In this document: piece after piece, positions 18,036 to 29,279 of the stretch
Layout of the letters: every line of letters begins with the position of its first letter
How positions within the stretch are numbered: the stretch's first letter is position 1
Source: Anaerolineales bacterium
Lineage (GTDB): Bacteria; Chloroflexota; Anaerolineae; Anaerolineales; Villigracilaceae
Length of the DNA stretch: 64,000 bases
Assembly: GCA_014860745.1 (NCBI GenBank)
Contig: JACZJC010000049.1
Span: 1-64,000 of the forward strand
Reading direction: 5' to 3'
Position numbers and translations under genes: made by a program
Notes under the pieces: generated by a model
Database searches by the model: none
What the model was told of the DNA's origin: nothing
Seen by the model: the letters and a program-made list of their open reading frames with translations, nothing else

Positions 18036-19763
18036 ATGATGAACAACCGCCAACTTGCTGATACGTTTACTCTTATTGCAAATTTGTGTGAGATCAAAGG
18101 CGAGGTCATTTATGTCATCCTCGCCTATCGCAAAGCCGCTGAGAATTTAATGACCCTCAGCCGCGAAGCCAGCGAATATTGGAAAGAGGGCAAGCTGCGC
18201 GAGATCCCCGGCGTGGGCAAAGCCATTGCCGAAAAGATCGATGAGCTGCTTCAAACAGGCAAGCTTGGGTTTTTGGAAAATCTAAAAAAAGAAGTTCCTG
18301 AAAGTCTGGCAGATTGGCTGCAAGTCCCTGGCTTGGGCCCGAAGAAGATCGCGCTTATCTGGAAGACGTTAAACATCACACTTCTTTCTGAACTGGAAGC
18401 TGCTGCCAAAGCAGGAAAATTGCGCGACCTCCCAGGCATGGGCGTCAAGTCTGAGACAGCTATTTTGGAAGGCATCGCATCTCTCGCCCGCAGGTCCGGG
18501 AGATTGCCGTTGGGGCGCGCGTATCCGTTGGCGCAGGAGATCATCGGTCAGCTCAAAAAGGTGAAGGGAGTCGTCGCAGCAGAACCAGCCGGCAGTTTAA
18601 GAAGGATGCGCTCCACGGTTGGCGATCTCGACATTTTAGTGGCGGCAAAAGATTCAGCCGCGGTCATGGAAGCCTTTGTCAATCTAAAAGGGATCAGCCG
18701 CGTTTTAGGAAAGGGCGAAACAAAAGCCAGCATCGAATTTATGGACGGCGTGCGCGCACAGTTGTGGGTGCATGCGCCTGAAAAGTTTGGCACCGCGCTG
18801 CAATATGCAACGGGCTCAAAAGACCATAATGTTGCCTTGCGTCAAATTGCATTGGATAAAGGTTTATCTTTATCGGAACATTCGCTTTCCAAAGTTAAAG
18901 GTAAAGGTGAAATTCTTTGCGCGACGGAAGAGGAAGTTTACAAAACGCTTGGGTTGCCGTGGATACCACCTGAACTACGCGAAGACCGCGGTGAGGTAGT
19001 TGCGGCGAAGGCGAACAAACTCCCGAAGTTGATTCAAGTGAAAGATATAAAAACGAACTTGCACGCGCACTCCACGCACAGTGACGGAAAATTAAGTATG
19101 CTCGATATGGCGCGCGCTTCCGCAAAGCGCGGACTCAAAGTAATTGCCTTCACCGATCACTCGGTTGGGCTGGGTGTTGCAAATGGTATGTCGATGGAAA
19201 GACATAAAGCGCAGGCTTCTGAAATCAGGAAAATTCAAAAACAGCTTGGTGATGAGATCCTTGTCCTTCACGCAACGGAAGTTGAGATCAAAGCAGATGG
19301 CTCATTGGATTATCCCGATGATTTTCTCGCATCGCTCGACCTTGTGGTGGCTTCCCTGCATTCCAGTTTGCGTCAGCCGCGCGAGAAAGTAACGGAGCGA
19401 TTGTTGAAAGCGGTACATAACCCGCATGTCGATATCATCGGCCATCCGACGGGGCGTGAAATTCCAGACCGCGAAGGCGCGGATTTGGATATGGAGGTGA
19501 TCTTAAAAGCCGCCGCGGAATCAGGCGTGGCAATGGAGATCAGCGCCCAACCCTCGCGCCTCGATCTTGACGATATGTATGCCCGCCGCGCCAAGGAATT
19601 GGGTGTCCTCCTCAGCATCAACACAGACGCGCATTCCGAAGGCGATCTTGACTTGCTTCATTATGGTGTTGCAATTGCGCGGCGCGCCTGGCTGGAGCCG
19701 AAGGATGTCATCAATACGTGGACGGCGAAGAAGCTTACGGATTGGTTGAAGAAACGCAGATAA
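18036..19763 (+). CDS. polX: DNA polymerase X family with PHP domain
   Basis: HhH repeats, AGSLRRMRSTVGDLDILV, NLHAHSTHSDGKLSMLDMA PHP motif. Confidence 0.93.
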   Translation: MMNNRQLADTFTLIANLCEIKGEVIYVILAYRKAAENLMTLSREASEYWKEGKLREIPGVGKAIAEKIDELLQTGKLGFLENLKKEVPESLADWLQVPGLGPKKIALIWKTLNITLLSELEAAAKAGKLRDLPGMGVKSETAILEGIASLARRSGRLPLGRAYPLAQEIIGQLKKVKGVVAAEPAGSLRRMRSTVGDLDILVAAKDSAAVMEAFVNLKGISRVLGKGETKASIEFMDGVRAQLWVHAPEKFGTALQYATGSKDHNVALRQIALDKGLSLSEHSLSKVKGKGEILCATEEEVYKTLGLPWIPPELREDRGEVVAAKANKLPKLIQVKDIKTNLHAHSTHSDGKLSMLDMARASAKRGLKVIAFTDHSVGLGVANGMSMERHKAQASEIRKIQKQLGDEILVLHATEVEIKADGSLDYPDDFLASLDLVVASLHSSLRQPREKVTERLLKAVHNPHVDIIGHPTGREIPDREGADLDMEVILKAAAESGVAMEISAQPSRLDLDDMYARRAKELGVLLSINTDAHSEGDLDLLHYGVAIARRAWLEPKDVINTWTAKKLTDWLKKRR

Positions 19764-19894
19764 TCAGCTATCAGGAATGCAATCGATATGGCTGGTTGTT
19801 GAAGTGATTTTCTGGTATCTTATGAGCGCTCTTCTTTCGGCTGTTCTGGAGATCAACCGCCTGAATGTGGGCGAAAAAATATTACGGAGTCAAT

Positions 19895-20869
19895 ATGGAA
19901 AATTCATCGATACCCGCTGATGAGGTCCGTTTTTTCAGCGGAAGTTCAAACCCCAGGCTGGCTGAAAATATCGCCGCTAAACTGGGCGTGCCTTTGGACA
20001 CGACACATATCTCTCGCTTCAGCAATGACAATATGTATATCCAATTGGGCGCCAGCGTGCGTTACCGCCGCGTGTACATTGTGCAGTCGCTATCGCAGCC
20101 AGTAAATGATCATTTAATGGAATTGTTAATGATGATCGATATTGCGCGCGGTGCGGCAGCCTCGGAAGTCCATGCAATTATTCCTTATTACTCATTTGGC
20201 CGTTCGGACAAAAAAGATGCGCCGCGTATTTCGATTACTGCCCGCCTCGTTGCAGACTTGCTGAAAACAGCCGGCGCCACGCATGTGATGAGCATGATGT
20301 TCCATTCCCCGCAGGTGCATGGATTTTTTGCCGTTCCCACGGATCCGCTAAGCAGCCGATTGGTCTTCAAAGAATATCTTGATACGTGCGACTTGAGCGG
20401 CACCATTGTCGTTGCCCCGGATATGGGACAGGCGAAATCCGCGGCTCGTTTTGCGCGGACGCTTGGTCTGCCGGTTGCGGCAGGAAACAAGGAAAGGATT
20501 TCAGATACGGAAGTCATCATCGGCGGGCTGGTCGGGAATCAGGTAAAGGGGCATAGGCGGGCGCTGATCTATGACGATGAGATCGCGACGGGCGGTTCCA
20601 TTTTGGAGTTGAGCCGCGTGCTTGTTAATGAAGGGATTGAAGATATTATGGTAATGTGCACGCATGGGGTCTTCAGCCGCAATGGGCTGGACAGGCTGGT
20701 GGTTGTCCCTCAGATCAGCCAGATCGTCACAACAGATACGGTCAATATCCCTGCTGAGAAGGCGCACCCGAAGCTGAAAGTGTTGTCTGTGGCGACGGTC
20801 TTTGCAGATGCAATTCGCCATAACTTTAATCACGAGTCGATCAGCGATCTTTTTGTTTTTGGGGAATAA
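19895..20869 (+). CDS. prs: Ribose-phosphate pyrophosphokinase
   Basis: [57 protein letters not shown]; start 19865 or 19895. Confidence 0.92.
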   Translation: MENSSIPADEVRFFSGSSNPRLAENIAAKLGVPLDTTHISRFSNDNMYIQLGASVRYRRVYIVQSLSQPVNDHLMELLMMIDIARGAAASEVHAIIPYYSFGRSDKKDAPRISITARLVADLLKTAGATHVMSMMFHSPQVHGFFAVPTDPLSSRLVFKEYLDTCDLSGTIVVAPDMGQAKSAARFARTLGLPVAAGNKERISDTEVIIGGLVGNQVKGHRRALIYDDEIATGGSILELSRVLVNEGIEDIMVMCTHGVFSRNGLDRLVVVPQISQIVTTDTVNIPAEKAHPKLKVLSVATVFADAIRHNFNHESISDLFVFGE

Positions 20870-20913
20870 CGGATTTCGTAAACGAAAGTATAATCTTAAG
20901 AAAGGAGGCACGT

Positions 20914-21408
20914 ATGATAAGCAAAACAATGCAAGATGCAATGAACGATCAAATTAATAAGGAGTTGTACTCCTCTTATTTGTACCTTTCCATGGCTGCC
21001 TATTTTGAAGATAAGAACCTGCCCGGCTTCGCACATTGGATGCGCATGCAGGAGGCTGAAGAACGCGAGCATGCCATGAAGTTCTATGATTTTCTTCTGG
21101 AGCGCGGCGGGAAGGTGACTCTCAAAGCCATCGATGCGCCAAAATCCGAGTGGAAATCCACCTTGGAGGTGGCTGAAGAGGTGGCGGCACATGAGGCCAA
21201 GGTCACGGCTTCGATTTACGCATTGTACGAAACAGCGCTCAAAGAAAAGGATTATCCCTCGCAGGTAATGCTGCAGTGGTTTATTTCCGAGCAGGTGGAA
21301 GAAGAAAAGAACGCTGCTGAAATCGTCGCAAATTTGAAGTTGATCGAGGAGCGCGGTACAGCCGTATTGATGCTTGATCATCGCCTTGCAAAACGGGGCG
21401 GGGAATAG
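20914..21408 (+). CDS. Ferritin
   Basis: [44 protein letters not shown]. Confidence 0.93.
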   Translation: MISKTMQDAMNDQINKELYSSYLYLSMAAYFEDKNLPGFAHWMRMQEAEEREHAMKFYDFLLERGGKVTLKAIDAPKSEWKSTLEVAEEVAAHEAKVTASIYALYETALKEKDYPSQVMLQWFISEQVEEEKNAAEIVANLKLIEERGTAVLMLDHRLAKRGGE

Positions 21409-21415
21409 ACTTAGT

Positions 21416-21456
21416 TTGGTTCCCAAAGGCTAAAAACCTTTGGGAACTTTTTTATC
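21416..21456 (+). terminator. Intrinsic terminator after ferritin gene
   Basis: GTTCCCAAAGGctaaaaaCCTTTGGGAACTTTTTT. Confidence 0.85.
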
Positions 21457-21465
21457 TGGAGGACC

Positions 21466-21906
21466 ATGGAAATTGTAATTCGCCGCGCCACGCTAGACGA
21501 TAACCCTGAGTGGTTTAATATGCGAAAGGGGATTTGGCCCGAAGCGCCGGATGAATATATGGATTTTGATATGGATGATATCCTTGCAAGCGAGAACGAT
21601 GCAGTCTTTTTTGCGTGGGTGGACGGCAAGCCTGTTGGTATGATCGAGGCGCGTTTGCGAGATTATGGAGAAGGGTGTGAAACCAGCCCGGTAGGTTATG
21701 TTGAAGGGTGGTTCGTGTATCCAGAAATGCGGGGCAAGGGAATTGCAGGGGCGCTGACTCAGGCGGCGGAAGATTGGGCCCGCGGCAAGGGTTGTAGCGA
21801 AATGGCTTCAGATACATGGCTGGATAATGAAGCCAGCATCCGCGCCCATTTGAAAATGGGGTATTTTGAAGTGGAGAGGCTGGTCCATTTTGTGAAACAG
21901 TTATGA
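21466..21906 (+). CDS. GNAT family N-acetyltransferase
   Basis: VEGWFVYPEMRGKGIAGALTQAAEDWARGKGC. Confidence 0.88.
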   Translation: MEIVIRRATLDDNPEWFNMRKGIWPEAPDEYMDFDMDDILASENDAVFFAWVDGKPVGMIEARLRDYGEGCETSPVGYVEGWFVYPEMRGKGIAGALTQAAEDWARGKGCSEMASDTWLDNEASIRAHLKMGYFEVERLVHFVKQL

Positions 21907-22101
21907 AGGGGGAAGAAGCTGCTTTGGGAAACTGAGGCAGGCCGAGGGTCGGGCTTGAGGCGAAACTTGTCAATAAGTCGGTAAAATTTTGCTATTTCTA
22001 CCATTATAATTGCCTTACATTTCATGACTGGGTTGGATTATTAGCTTTAAAGTTTGTATAATGGTCTTATCCACGTTTGTGCCTTGTGGCACAGGATTGT
22101 T

Positions 22102-23985
22102 ATGAGCATTCGCCTTAAGGTTATCCTTCCGTTTTTGATTCTGACCGTGGTTGTAGCCATGATCGGGATCTATGTAGTCACGCGCCTGGTGGCGAATAGT
22201 TTGAGCGACCGTCTGACGAATCAATTGCTGGAAGCGGGGCGTGTTGTGTCTGATAGTTTCATCAGGCAGGAATCCAGTCATGTAGAAACAGCGCGTTCCA
22301 TCGTTTTTCTTGAAGGGCTTCCACAGGCGGTTTCCGGGGAGGATGGAGAAAAAGCGTTTAACCTGGCTGCGCCAGTTTTTGTGGGGGTGGGCGCAGCGGA
22401 TAGTTTGATCTTGATCTCACCGCGCGGAACGGAACTGGTTCATTTTTATATGGATTCGGAGGGGAAGCTGCAGCAGGTGCATCAGGATACCGGTGCAAGC
22501 AAGTCTCAAATTGTTGCACCATTCCTTGCGAACCGCAATGTGGATGAAGCGCCTCATCGGGCGCTGGGTGTGAATCTGGCCAATGATGAGGTTTATTATT
22601 ACACGGGTCTTCCAATTTCGAATGATGGCAAGTTTGCGGGGGTTGTTGTCATCGGTACGTCCATCAAGAGTATTTTGCCGTATCTGAAAAGCATAGTCCT
22701 CGCAGATGTCATTATTTATGGCGGGAACGGACGTGCAATTGCAACCACCATGGGGGCGGGGAATGAAACCACGTTAGGCGAGCTTTCCATATCCGAATAT
22801 GAATATCAACAGGTTCTTGGCGCAAAAGAATTTGTTGTAGGCAATAACTTTAAGTTGGATGGACGCGATTACAGGCTTTTGCGCGGTCCGCTGCAAGTAG
22901 GCAATGACCGTATAGGCGTATTTGCCGTTGTACTGCCCTCGGAATTTGTTCTGCAACAAGGAGCGGAAAGCAGGGGCGCCTATACTCAATTGTTTGCGAT
23001 AGTGATGCTCGTAGTAGTTGTCATTGGCTTTTTTATTTCGCGGTTGATCACGAGTCCGCTTTATTCGCTGGTAAACACATCTCAGGCAATTGCGAGCGGT
23101 GATCTTGAGCAACGAACAGGCATTCGGTCACGAGATGAGATCGGGGAGTTGGCTACTACGTTCGATGATATGACTGCAAAGCTTCAAGAGCGGACCGAAG
23201 AACTGGAACAGATCAACGAGCGTTTGCGGAAAATAGATAGAACCAAAACCAACTTTATTCAGATCTCGGCCCATGAGTTGCGGACACCTTTAACCCTCAT
23301 TATGGGATATTCACAAATGCTGGAACAGGACACCCAGGAAAACCCTGAACTGCAAAAACTTGCACAGGGTATTTTGGAAGGTTCCGAACGCATGACCGAC
23401 ATAGTAGATAGCATGCTGGATGTCTCCCGGATTGACAGCAAGGCTCTTGTCCTGCGGAAAGTTTCCGTGGAGATGGACATGGTGATAAAGAAGGTTCGCA
23501 AGGGCTTTAATGAGGCCCTTTTTGAGAGGAACATCAAACTTGATACGGATGAGATAAATAAATTGCCGCCGGTATATGCCGACCCGGAATTGATTCAAAA
23601 AGTTTTTTATCACATTATCATGAATGCCATAAAATTCACCCCGGACGGCGGTTCCATAAAAGTTAGTGGAAGATATTTTAACGGTGATGTTCCTCCGCAG
23701 GTGGAAGTCACCGTTTCTGATACGGGCATTGGCATTGACCCTGCTACCATCCCATTAATTTTTGAGAAATTCGGTCAGACGGGGGAGGTCCTCTTACATT
23801 CCTCCGGGAAAACAAAGTTTAAAGGCGGGGGGCCAGGGCTTGGGCTTGCCATTGCACGGGGAATCGTGAACGCTCATGGAGGGGAAATCAGGGCTGAGAG
23901 CCCGGGGTATAATGAGCAAACCTTTCCGGGCAGCAAATTTGTTGTAACCCTGCCTGTCGAAAAGCAAACGGAGACAGAACCATGA
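22102..23985 (+). CDS. Membrane sensor histidine kinase (Cache-like sensor, HAMP, HisKA, HATPase)
   Basis: SAHELRTPLTLIMGYSQML, GTGLGLAIARG-like GGGPGLGLAIARGIV, HAMP. Confidence 0.9.
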   Translation: MSIRLKVILPFLILTVVVAMIGIYVVTRLVANSLSDRLTNQLLEAGRVVSDSFIRQESSHVETARSIVFLEGLPQAVSGEDGEKAFNLAAPVFVGVGAADSLILISPRGTELVHFYMDSEGKLQQVHQDTGASKSQIVAPFLANRNVDEAPHRALGVNLANDEVYYYTGLPISNDGKFAGVVVIGTSIKSILPYLKSIVLADVIIYGGNGRAIATTMGAGNETTLGELSISEYEYQQVLGAKEFVVGNNFKLDGRDYRLLRGPLQVGNDRIGVFAVVLPSEFVLQQGAESRGAYTQLFAIVMLVVVVIGFFISRLITSPLYSLVNTSQAIASGDLEQRTGIRSRDEIGELATTFDDMTAKLQERTEELEQINERLRKIDRTKTNFIQISAHELRTPLTLIMGYSQMLEQDTQENPELQKLAQGILEGSERMTDIVDSMLDVSRIDSKALVLRKVSVEMDMVIKKVRKGFNEALFERNIKLDTDEINKLPPVYADPELIQKVFYHIIMNAIKFTPDGGSIKVSGRYFNGDVPPQVEVTVSDTGIGIDPATIPLIFEKFGQTGEVLLHSSGKTKFKGGGPGLGLAIARGIVNAHGGEIRAESPGYNEQTFPGSKFVVTLPVEKQTETEP

Positions 23986-25187
23986 AAATGTCAGAGCGCG
24001 ACCGACGGGATTGGAGTCTGCTCATTTTTATTGTGCCGTTCGGCATTCTGTTAATGCTGATCACAGGACAATTTGCCATGCGCATCATCCCTCAGTGGAT
24101 TTTGAATGCGGGGATGGGGTCTAACTTAAAAGTTGAAACGGCTGGCGGGCAACAAACTGTTTTGCACCCCTTATTTAATATCCAGATATTAACTCCATTT
24201 TCCTGGCAAAACACCTATCTTACACCTAATGCGGATAGCGGATTCGTCTTCCCTCCATTTGTTGTGCTGGAGCCAAGCGCCACTCCTACACCTACTGAAG
24301 CACGGCCTACAGAAACTGCCACACCACCGCCGGCCACGGTTTCACCATCGGCGACAACACCTGTTTCAACTGTCACACCTCCTCCCACAGAAGTTGTGAC
24401 AACGCCGCCTGTCACATCACCGGCAACATGCCAAGATTCCAATGCTTCAAACTTTGGCGGACCGCTGCCATGTACCTATCCACCCACAACCTGTCAGGAC
24501 CCTGCTGCAACGAACTTTGGCGGACCCTTGCCATGTACGTATCCACCTACAACCTGTCAGGACTCCGCTGCTACGAACTTTGGCGGCCCCCTGCCATGCA
24601 CGTATCCACCTACGTCAGGCGGAGTGACATCCACACCAGACCCATCTTACACACTTGTTACTCCTGCTCCTGCTGATTTAGGAGTTGGAACTCCACCTGA
24701 CGACAATATCGGTAATATTACAGATGGACAATATGTGGTGATTGGATTGAGCATTGTTGTTGGGCCCACCCCGGATAATAACTATGATCTGGTGCTTTAT
24801 GAATACAACAATGGCGGGTCTATTTACCTGGACTGGATTATCGTTGGCATTTCGAATTCACCTACTGGAAGCGAGTATTATGAAGTATTTAACTGGGGAA
24901 ACAACATTCCCGATGCAAATACAAATGTCGACACAAATGAGTTGGTAGCAGATCCCAATTGCCCGTCTGGTGAAGAGTGTGATGATCGCGAAATTCCCGA
25001 GTCGGATTTGTATCCGAACCCTGGTGCAGGTATTCTGATTGATGTGGATACCGCGACAAGCGCTCCGCCCGCCGGTACCTATGATTACATCGTGGTCATT
25101 TCCCCCAATGGCGGACCGGCAAATGGCGATGCACAGGTCGATTCAATCGAAGTTACTGAAGTGCCAATCCCAACTCCCCCGCCATAG
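23982..25187 (+). CDS. Predicted membrane-anchored/secreted Thr/Pro-rich protein with Cys-containing tandem repeats
   Basis: N-terminal TM, STP-rich stalk, three copies of TCQDxxAxNFGGPLPCTYPPT; ATGA overlap with HK gene. Confidence 0.75.
   Translation: MKMSERDRRDWSLLIFIVPFGILLMLITGQFAMRIIPQWILNAGMGSNLKVETAGGQQTVLHPLFNIQILTPFSWQNTYLTPNADSGFVFPPFVVLEPSATPTPTEARPTETATPPPATVSPSATTPVSTVTPPPTEVVTTPPVTSPATCQDSNASNFGGPLPCTYPPTTCQDPAATNFGGPLPCTYPPTTCQDSAATNFGGPLPCTYPPTSGGVTSTPDPSYTLVTPAPADLGVGTPPDDNIGNITDGQYVVIGLSIVVGPTPDNNYDLVLYEYNNGGSIYLDWIIVGISNSPTGSEYYEVFNWGNNIPDANTNVDTNELVADPNCPSGEECDDREIPESDLYPNPGAGILIDVDTATSAPPAGTYDYIVVISPNGGPANGDAQVDSIEVTEVPIPTPPP
24426..24614 (+). repeat. Three tandem 63-bp (21 aa) repeats
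   Basis: ACATGCCAAGATTCC... / ACCTGTCAGGACCCT... / ACCTGTCAGGACTCC..., in frame. Confidence 0.93.
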
Positions 25188-25211
25188 CTCAAAAAGACTG
25201 TATTCCCTTTG

Positions 25212-25252
25212 TAAAAAAGCTGACGTCAATTTTGCCGTCAGCTTTTCTTATT
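25212..25252. terminator. Intrinsic terminator
   Basis: AAAAAGCTGACGtcaattttgcCGTCAGCTTTTCTT. Confidence 0.75.
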
Positions 25253-26927
25253 CCTGCAAAGTGAAAAACGAACTTAGCCTTTCCATCAGCATGGGATTTA
25301 ATTTTTCCATGCGGCTGTTTTCGCTGGAGAAGGCTAATAATATGCTGACGACAACGGTGAATAGAACAAGCATATTTATCAGGCGCGGATATGTTTTTGA
25401 CGGGCTTGATTTTCGCATCAAGAGCCAGCCGCCGATGATTGCAAGTAATGTAACTTGAGATATCAAATCCACCATGAAGCGCATTTGGCCGTAAAAATAA
25501 AAGAGGATGGCGGCAAAGCTGATCAGGAATGACCCTCCAAGCAGTTGGATGATGAGTTGCTGCAGTTCAGGATTATTTTGTGAAGTGATCTTATTTTTGG
25601 ACTTTGAGGAAAAAGGAAGAACTGCAAGCAATAGAATGGGGGCGTAGAAAAGGATTCCCGTTACCCTTCCGCCCGCATACAGTTTTGGGGCAGTGATGTT
25701 CAGGTTTTGCAGCATGGATGAAAACCCAACGGGCCGCATAAATGGAAATTTTGGAATAAATTCAAACGGCTGAAGAATGTAAGCCTGAACATTGTAGGGG
25801 AAATAATCGGGCTGGAAGGTGAGCGGCATATCCCTGTTTAGGTTGTAGATGGTGATCTGGTAGCGCAAACCAAATTCCAGCGGAGAGTCGAAGCGCGCCC
25901 AGTTGTACCAGCCAATAAGCAGCGCGCCAAGCGCAAGCGGCGTCAATAACGAGGCGGCAAGTCGTGCTGCTCCATTCCAGTCAATCGGCTTCGGTTGATT
26001 CTTCCAAATCCACAGGAGAGACAGCGCGGTCAGGAAGAGGATCGGCAGCACGTTGATGGCGCGCGACCCAACCGAGCAAGCCCAGAAAAGCCCCGCAAGG
26101 AATAAAAATCTTTTTCGGATGTCTTTTTCAAAAGCAAGGATGACGAAATAGATGCCACCGATCAAAAAGAATTGACCGCCGCCGATAGCCGCTTCATAGA
26201 CATCGGGGATGTTGAGCGACCAGAGAATGGGCAGGATCAACCCGATCAGGAAGATGGAGATGACCACGCTCCATGCGGGGATGTCTGGAAAGAAGAGCCG
26301 CCATACCTTTAAGATGATAAGTGAATTGAAGATCAGCAACCCGCTCAAAAAGAAATACACAAGATAGATATCAGCCATGCTTGTATGCAGGGCCAACTGA
26401 ATGGGCATGAGCAGCAAGGCAGGGACGGGTCCCCAGTATAAATAAAGTTTTCCTTTGTAAAGGGATAGATCCCAGACATCGTCTTCAAAAGGAGGGCGCC
26501 CTTCAGAGCTGTACGGGTCTTCCGCCGCGAGAAGGGCTGCGCCGGGTTCCACATCCACGTGCAATTGACCTTTGCTGAAGGCTTCTGCAAGCTGCGTGTA
26601 ATAGCGGGTGGATGCCTTCCAGGTGGTGAACGTTCCGAAGGTGATGAAGAAAGCATAGATCACGAAAATGATCGACCAAATGTGACCGAACAGAAAGATC
26701 ATCTTTGCTTTCTCTGATGTTGAAACTTCAGTTTTTTGTTTGAACAGAAAAACAGAGGCGGCGATCAGCACGAATCCCACTGAGAATAAAATAATCCGTG
26801 AACGCCCCCAATCCGGGTTTGGGTCGAGTCCAAGCGAGTAGGCGAAAAGGGCGAAAAAAACGCTGACCAGACCATCTGTCAACAAGAGGGCTGGAATGAT
26901 GCGGTCTGAAAGTCTGGTTTGAGGCAT
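25248..26927 (-). CDS. Polytopic membrane protein, glycosyltransferase-like
   Basis: Multiple TMs; GT39-like architecture. Confidence 0.6.
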   Translation of the reverse strand: MPQTRLSDRIIPALLLTDGLVSVFFALFAYSLGLDPNPDWGRSRIILFSVGFVLIAASVFLFKQKTEVSTSEKAKMIFLFGHIWSIIFVIYAFFITFGTFTTWKASTRYYTQLAEAFSKGQLHVDVEPGAALLAAEDPYSSEGRPPFEDDVWDLSLYKGKLYLYWGPVPALLLMPIQLALHTSMADIYLVYFFLSGLLIFNSLIILKVWRLFFPDIPAWSVVISIFLIGLILPILWSLNIPDVYEAAIGGGQFFLIGGIYFVILAFEKDIRKRFLFLAGLFWACSVGSRAINVLPILFLTALSLLWIWKNQPKPIDWNGAARLAASLLTPLALGALLIGWYNWARFDSPLEFGLRYQITIYNLNRDMPLTFQPDYFPYNVQAYILQPFEFIPKFPFMRPVGFSSMLQNLNITAPKLYAGGRVTGILFYAPILLLAVLPFSSKSKNKITSQNNPELQQLIIQLLGGSFLISFAAILFYFYGQMRFMVDLISQVTLLAIIGGWLLMRKSSPSKTYPRLINMLVLFTVVVSILLAFSSENSRMEKLNPMLMERLSSFFTLQE

Positions 26928-27013
26928 GCGATGATTCTAAAGCAGAAATCCTTGTTTGTAGAAAATTGGTTGTAAAATAGGAAAAAAACCAGACTATACA
27001 TCAGGGAGGCAAC

Positions 27014-27721
27014 ATGGCCGAACCCGCCCCAAAACCAACCTATCGAATTTCCGATCTTCACGAATCAGACCGCCCGCGCGAACGGCTGGCTGCACTTGGC
27101 CCACAGGCATTGACGAACGCTGAGTTGATCGCCATCTTGCTGCGTGTCGGTGTTGCGGGAGAAAACGCCGTCGAGGTGGGTCAACGACTGCTGCAAAAGT
27201 TTGGCGGATTGATCGGTTTGCATCGCGCGCCGATCAAGGAACTCATGGAGCAGCACGCCATCGGCGAAGCGAAGGCTGCCCAGATCAAGGCTGCGATAGA
27301 GCTGGGCAGAAGATTAACCCTGGAATCTCCCGAAGAGAAGCTTGCCATCAACAGCCCGGGGGATGCGGCGGCATTGGTGCAATATGACATGTCCGCTTTG
27401 GAGCAGGAACATTTGCGCGTGATCCTTTTGGACCGGCGGAATCGCGTGTTGGAAATTGTGGAAGTATATAAAGGCTCGGTAAATTCTTCGCAGGTGCGGG
27501 TGGGGGAGTTGTTCAAGGAGGCGATCCGCGCGAACGCTTCAGCGCTGATCGTGACCCATAACCACCCGAGCGGCGACCCAACTCCCAGCCCCGATGACGT
27601 GGCTGTGACGCGCGCCATTGTGCAGGCGGGAAAATTATTGGATATCGATGTGCTTGATCATTTGGTGATCGGGCAGGGGAAGTGGGTTTCTTTGAAGGAA
27701 AGAGGATTGGGGTTTTCGTAA
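27014..27721 (+). CDS. radC: RadC family JAB/MPN protein
   Basis: [41 protein letters not shown]. Confidence 0.95.
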   Translation: MAEPAPKPTYRISDLHESDRPRERLAALGPQALTNAELIAILLRVGVAGENAVEVGQRLLQKFGGLIGLHRAPIKELMEQHAIGEAKAAQIKAAIELGRRLTLESPEEKLAINSPGDAAALVQYDMSALEQEHLRVILLDRRNRVLEIVEVYKGSVNSSQVRVGELFKEAIRANASALIVTHNHPSGDPTPSPDDVAVTRAIVQAGKLLDIDVLDHLVIGQGKWVSLKERGLGFS

Positions 27722-27731
27722 TTATGATCTG

Positions 27732-27766
27732 GTGAAGCGCGGCATGTGCCGCGCTTCACTTTTTAT
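27732..27766 (+). terminator. Intrinsic terminator
   Basis: TGAAGCGCGGCatGTGCCGCGCTTCACTTTTT. Confidence 0.8.
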
Positions 27767-28065
27767 TACATGCTTCTTTTTACCGTAAAGCCTTCCAACA
27801 TGCCGGTCGGCTGTTCATACTCCACTTTTGCCTCGTCTATGCGCGAAACACGCGGACCTTGTTTTACGACCTGAATGAATTCGTCAATCTGGAATTTCGT
27901 GCCTTCGGCCACCGCTTCCACGGTGTCGCTGCCGATGTTGCGCACCCAGCCGAAGACGCCGATCTGCAGGGCGTTGTATTCCACATGAGAACGAAACCCC
28001 ACGCCCTGCACACGTCCCTTAACCCAAATGTGAACCCTGAGCTTTTCATGTTGAGTTGTTCCCAT
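27766..28065 (-). CDS. Acylphosphatase
   Basis: HIWVKGRVQGVGFRSHVEYNA.Q.GVFGWVRNIGSDTVEAVAEG. Confidence 0.93.
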   Translation of the reverse strand: MGTTQHEKLRVHIWVKGRVQGVGFRSHVEYNALQIGVFGWVRNIGSDTVEAVAEGTKFQIDEFIQVVKQGPRVSRIDEAKVEYEQPTGMLEGFTVKRSM

Positions 28066-29275
28066 TTTTTCTCCTTTGGCGCAGCATGTCTATTGTGCCC
28101 CAGAGCGGGACCATCAATACCAATGCAAGCAGCAATAAGAATGGCAGCAGGTTACGCAGGGCAACGCCTGCCGTGTTTTGCCCTAAAACATTTTCCCGCC
28201 AGCGCGCATCCAGTTGACTGAGCGGTGTGCCGAGTGCGTTCGTTGCGCCCAGTTCACAGCCAAAGCCTTCACTGTAGGAATTGGTCAACCTGGTCAGCCC
28301 GGAAGAACCAAATGAATCGCGGATATAGGAGACGAATGACTGGGATTGGGCATATGCCAGAAAGGCGTTGCCTGCGTCAGCGGGGAAGGAGGCGCACAGG
28401 TTTTCGAATGCGATCAATGAATCGTCGCCGCTTGCGATCTCCAGCGCGCGGGCATAGTCGGGGTTGGGATACAGCTCGACCATGGAGGCAATGCCTTCCA
28501 AAAGCCAGATGGGCTGGTTTGCATACGTGTCGCCAAGCGAACGGTAGAGCATCACATGCGCGAGTTCGTGCGGGATTTTTGTTTGCATCTCAATGCCCTG
28601 ACTTGCCCCCGGTGCAATGGCAACGAGCACTACTCCAATTTCAGGGTTGGCGTGCCCTCCCGCCCAGTCCACGCCGCCCAGCATCAATGTGTTTTGCAGG
28701 TCGGTGGTGTTTGAATAAATATAAATATCGATCGGGTCGTTGAGCGAGATGGGGACGAGTTCGTTGATGGCGAGCATGCCTGAGCCAGCCGCATCCAGCG
28801 CGGCGGCGCCAAAGGCATCATCCCCTGCATACCAATGGATGTTGACATTTGCGCGGCTTGTGTCGCGCCAGGGAAAGCGGTCATCCTTGTATTGAAAACG
28901 GATCGGGTCGCTGGTGTAGGTCTGGTTGTCGTTGAGGGTGGCTTGAAACCAGAAGACGATCCAGCTGAACGGAGGAATTAAATTCAACGAAGCATCATAC
29001 GTGAAACTTACAAAACCATCCGCGCCTACGGTCAGCGTTTCAACCCGCGTGGTTTCTTCGTTGATCTCACGAAAGAGAAGGGATATCTGTTGGATGGGGA
29101 TCGGGGAAGTGACCTTCGCTTGAAATGTTATCGACTGCCCAAAGTTGACCGCCACCTGCGGCTGCTCGACCACGATTCCGCCCTGACCTTTTGCCTGCTT
29201 CACGTTAAATGGCAGGACCGCCGCGATAAGCAGAATTGCCATTAATTTCAAAACGAATTTGCGCGGATTGAGCAT
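28046..29275 (-). CDS. Secreted/membrane-anchored MA-clan metallopeptidase-like protein
   Basis: KIPHELAHVMLY (HExxH) ... IWLLEGIASMVE; signal sequence and C-terminal TM. Confidence 0.78.
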   Translation of the reverse strand: MLNPRKFVLKLMAILLIAAVLPFNVKQAKGQGGIVVEQPQVAVNFGQSITFQAKVTSPIPIQQISLLFREINEETTRVETLTVGADGFVSFTYDASLNLIPPFSWIVFWFQATLNDNQTYTSDPIRFQYKDDRFPWRDTSRANVNIHWYAGDDAFGAAALDAAGSGMLAINELVPISLNDPIDIYIYSNTTDLQNTLMLGGVDWAGGHANPEIGVVLVAIAPGASQGIEMQTKIPHELAHVMLYRSLGDTYANQPIWLLEGIASMVELYPNPDYARALEIASGDDSLIAFENLCASFPADAGNAFLAYAQSQSFVSYIRDSFGSSGLTRLTNSYSEGFGCELGATNALGTPLSQLDARWRENVLGQNTAGVALRNLLPFLLLLALVLMVPLWGTIDMLRQRRKNGNNST

Positions 29276-29279
29276 TTCA

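Noticed and set aside
24426-24614. Regular tandem repeats, considered as CRISPR
   Set aside because: Units are contiguous, in frame and translate to a Cys-containing peptide repeat; no unique spacers and no cas genes.
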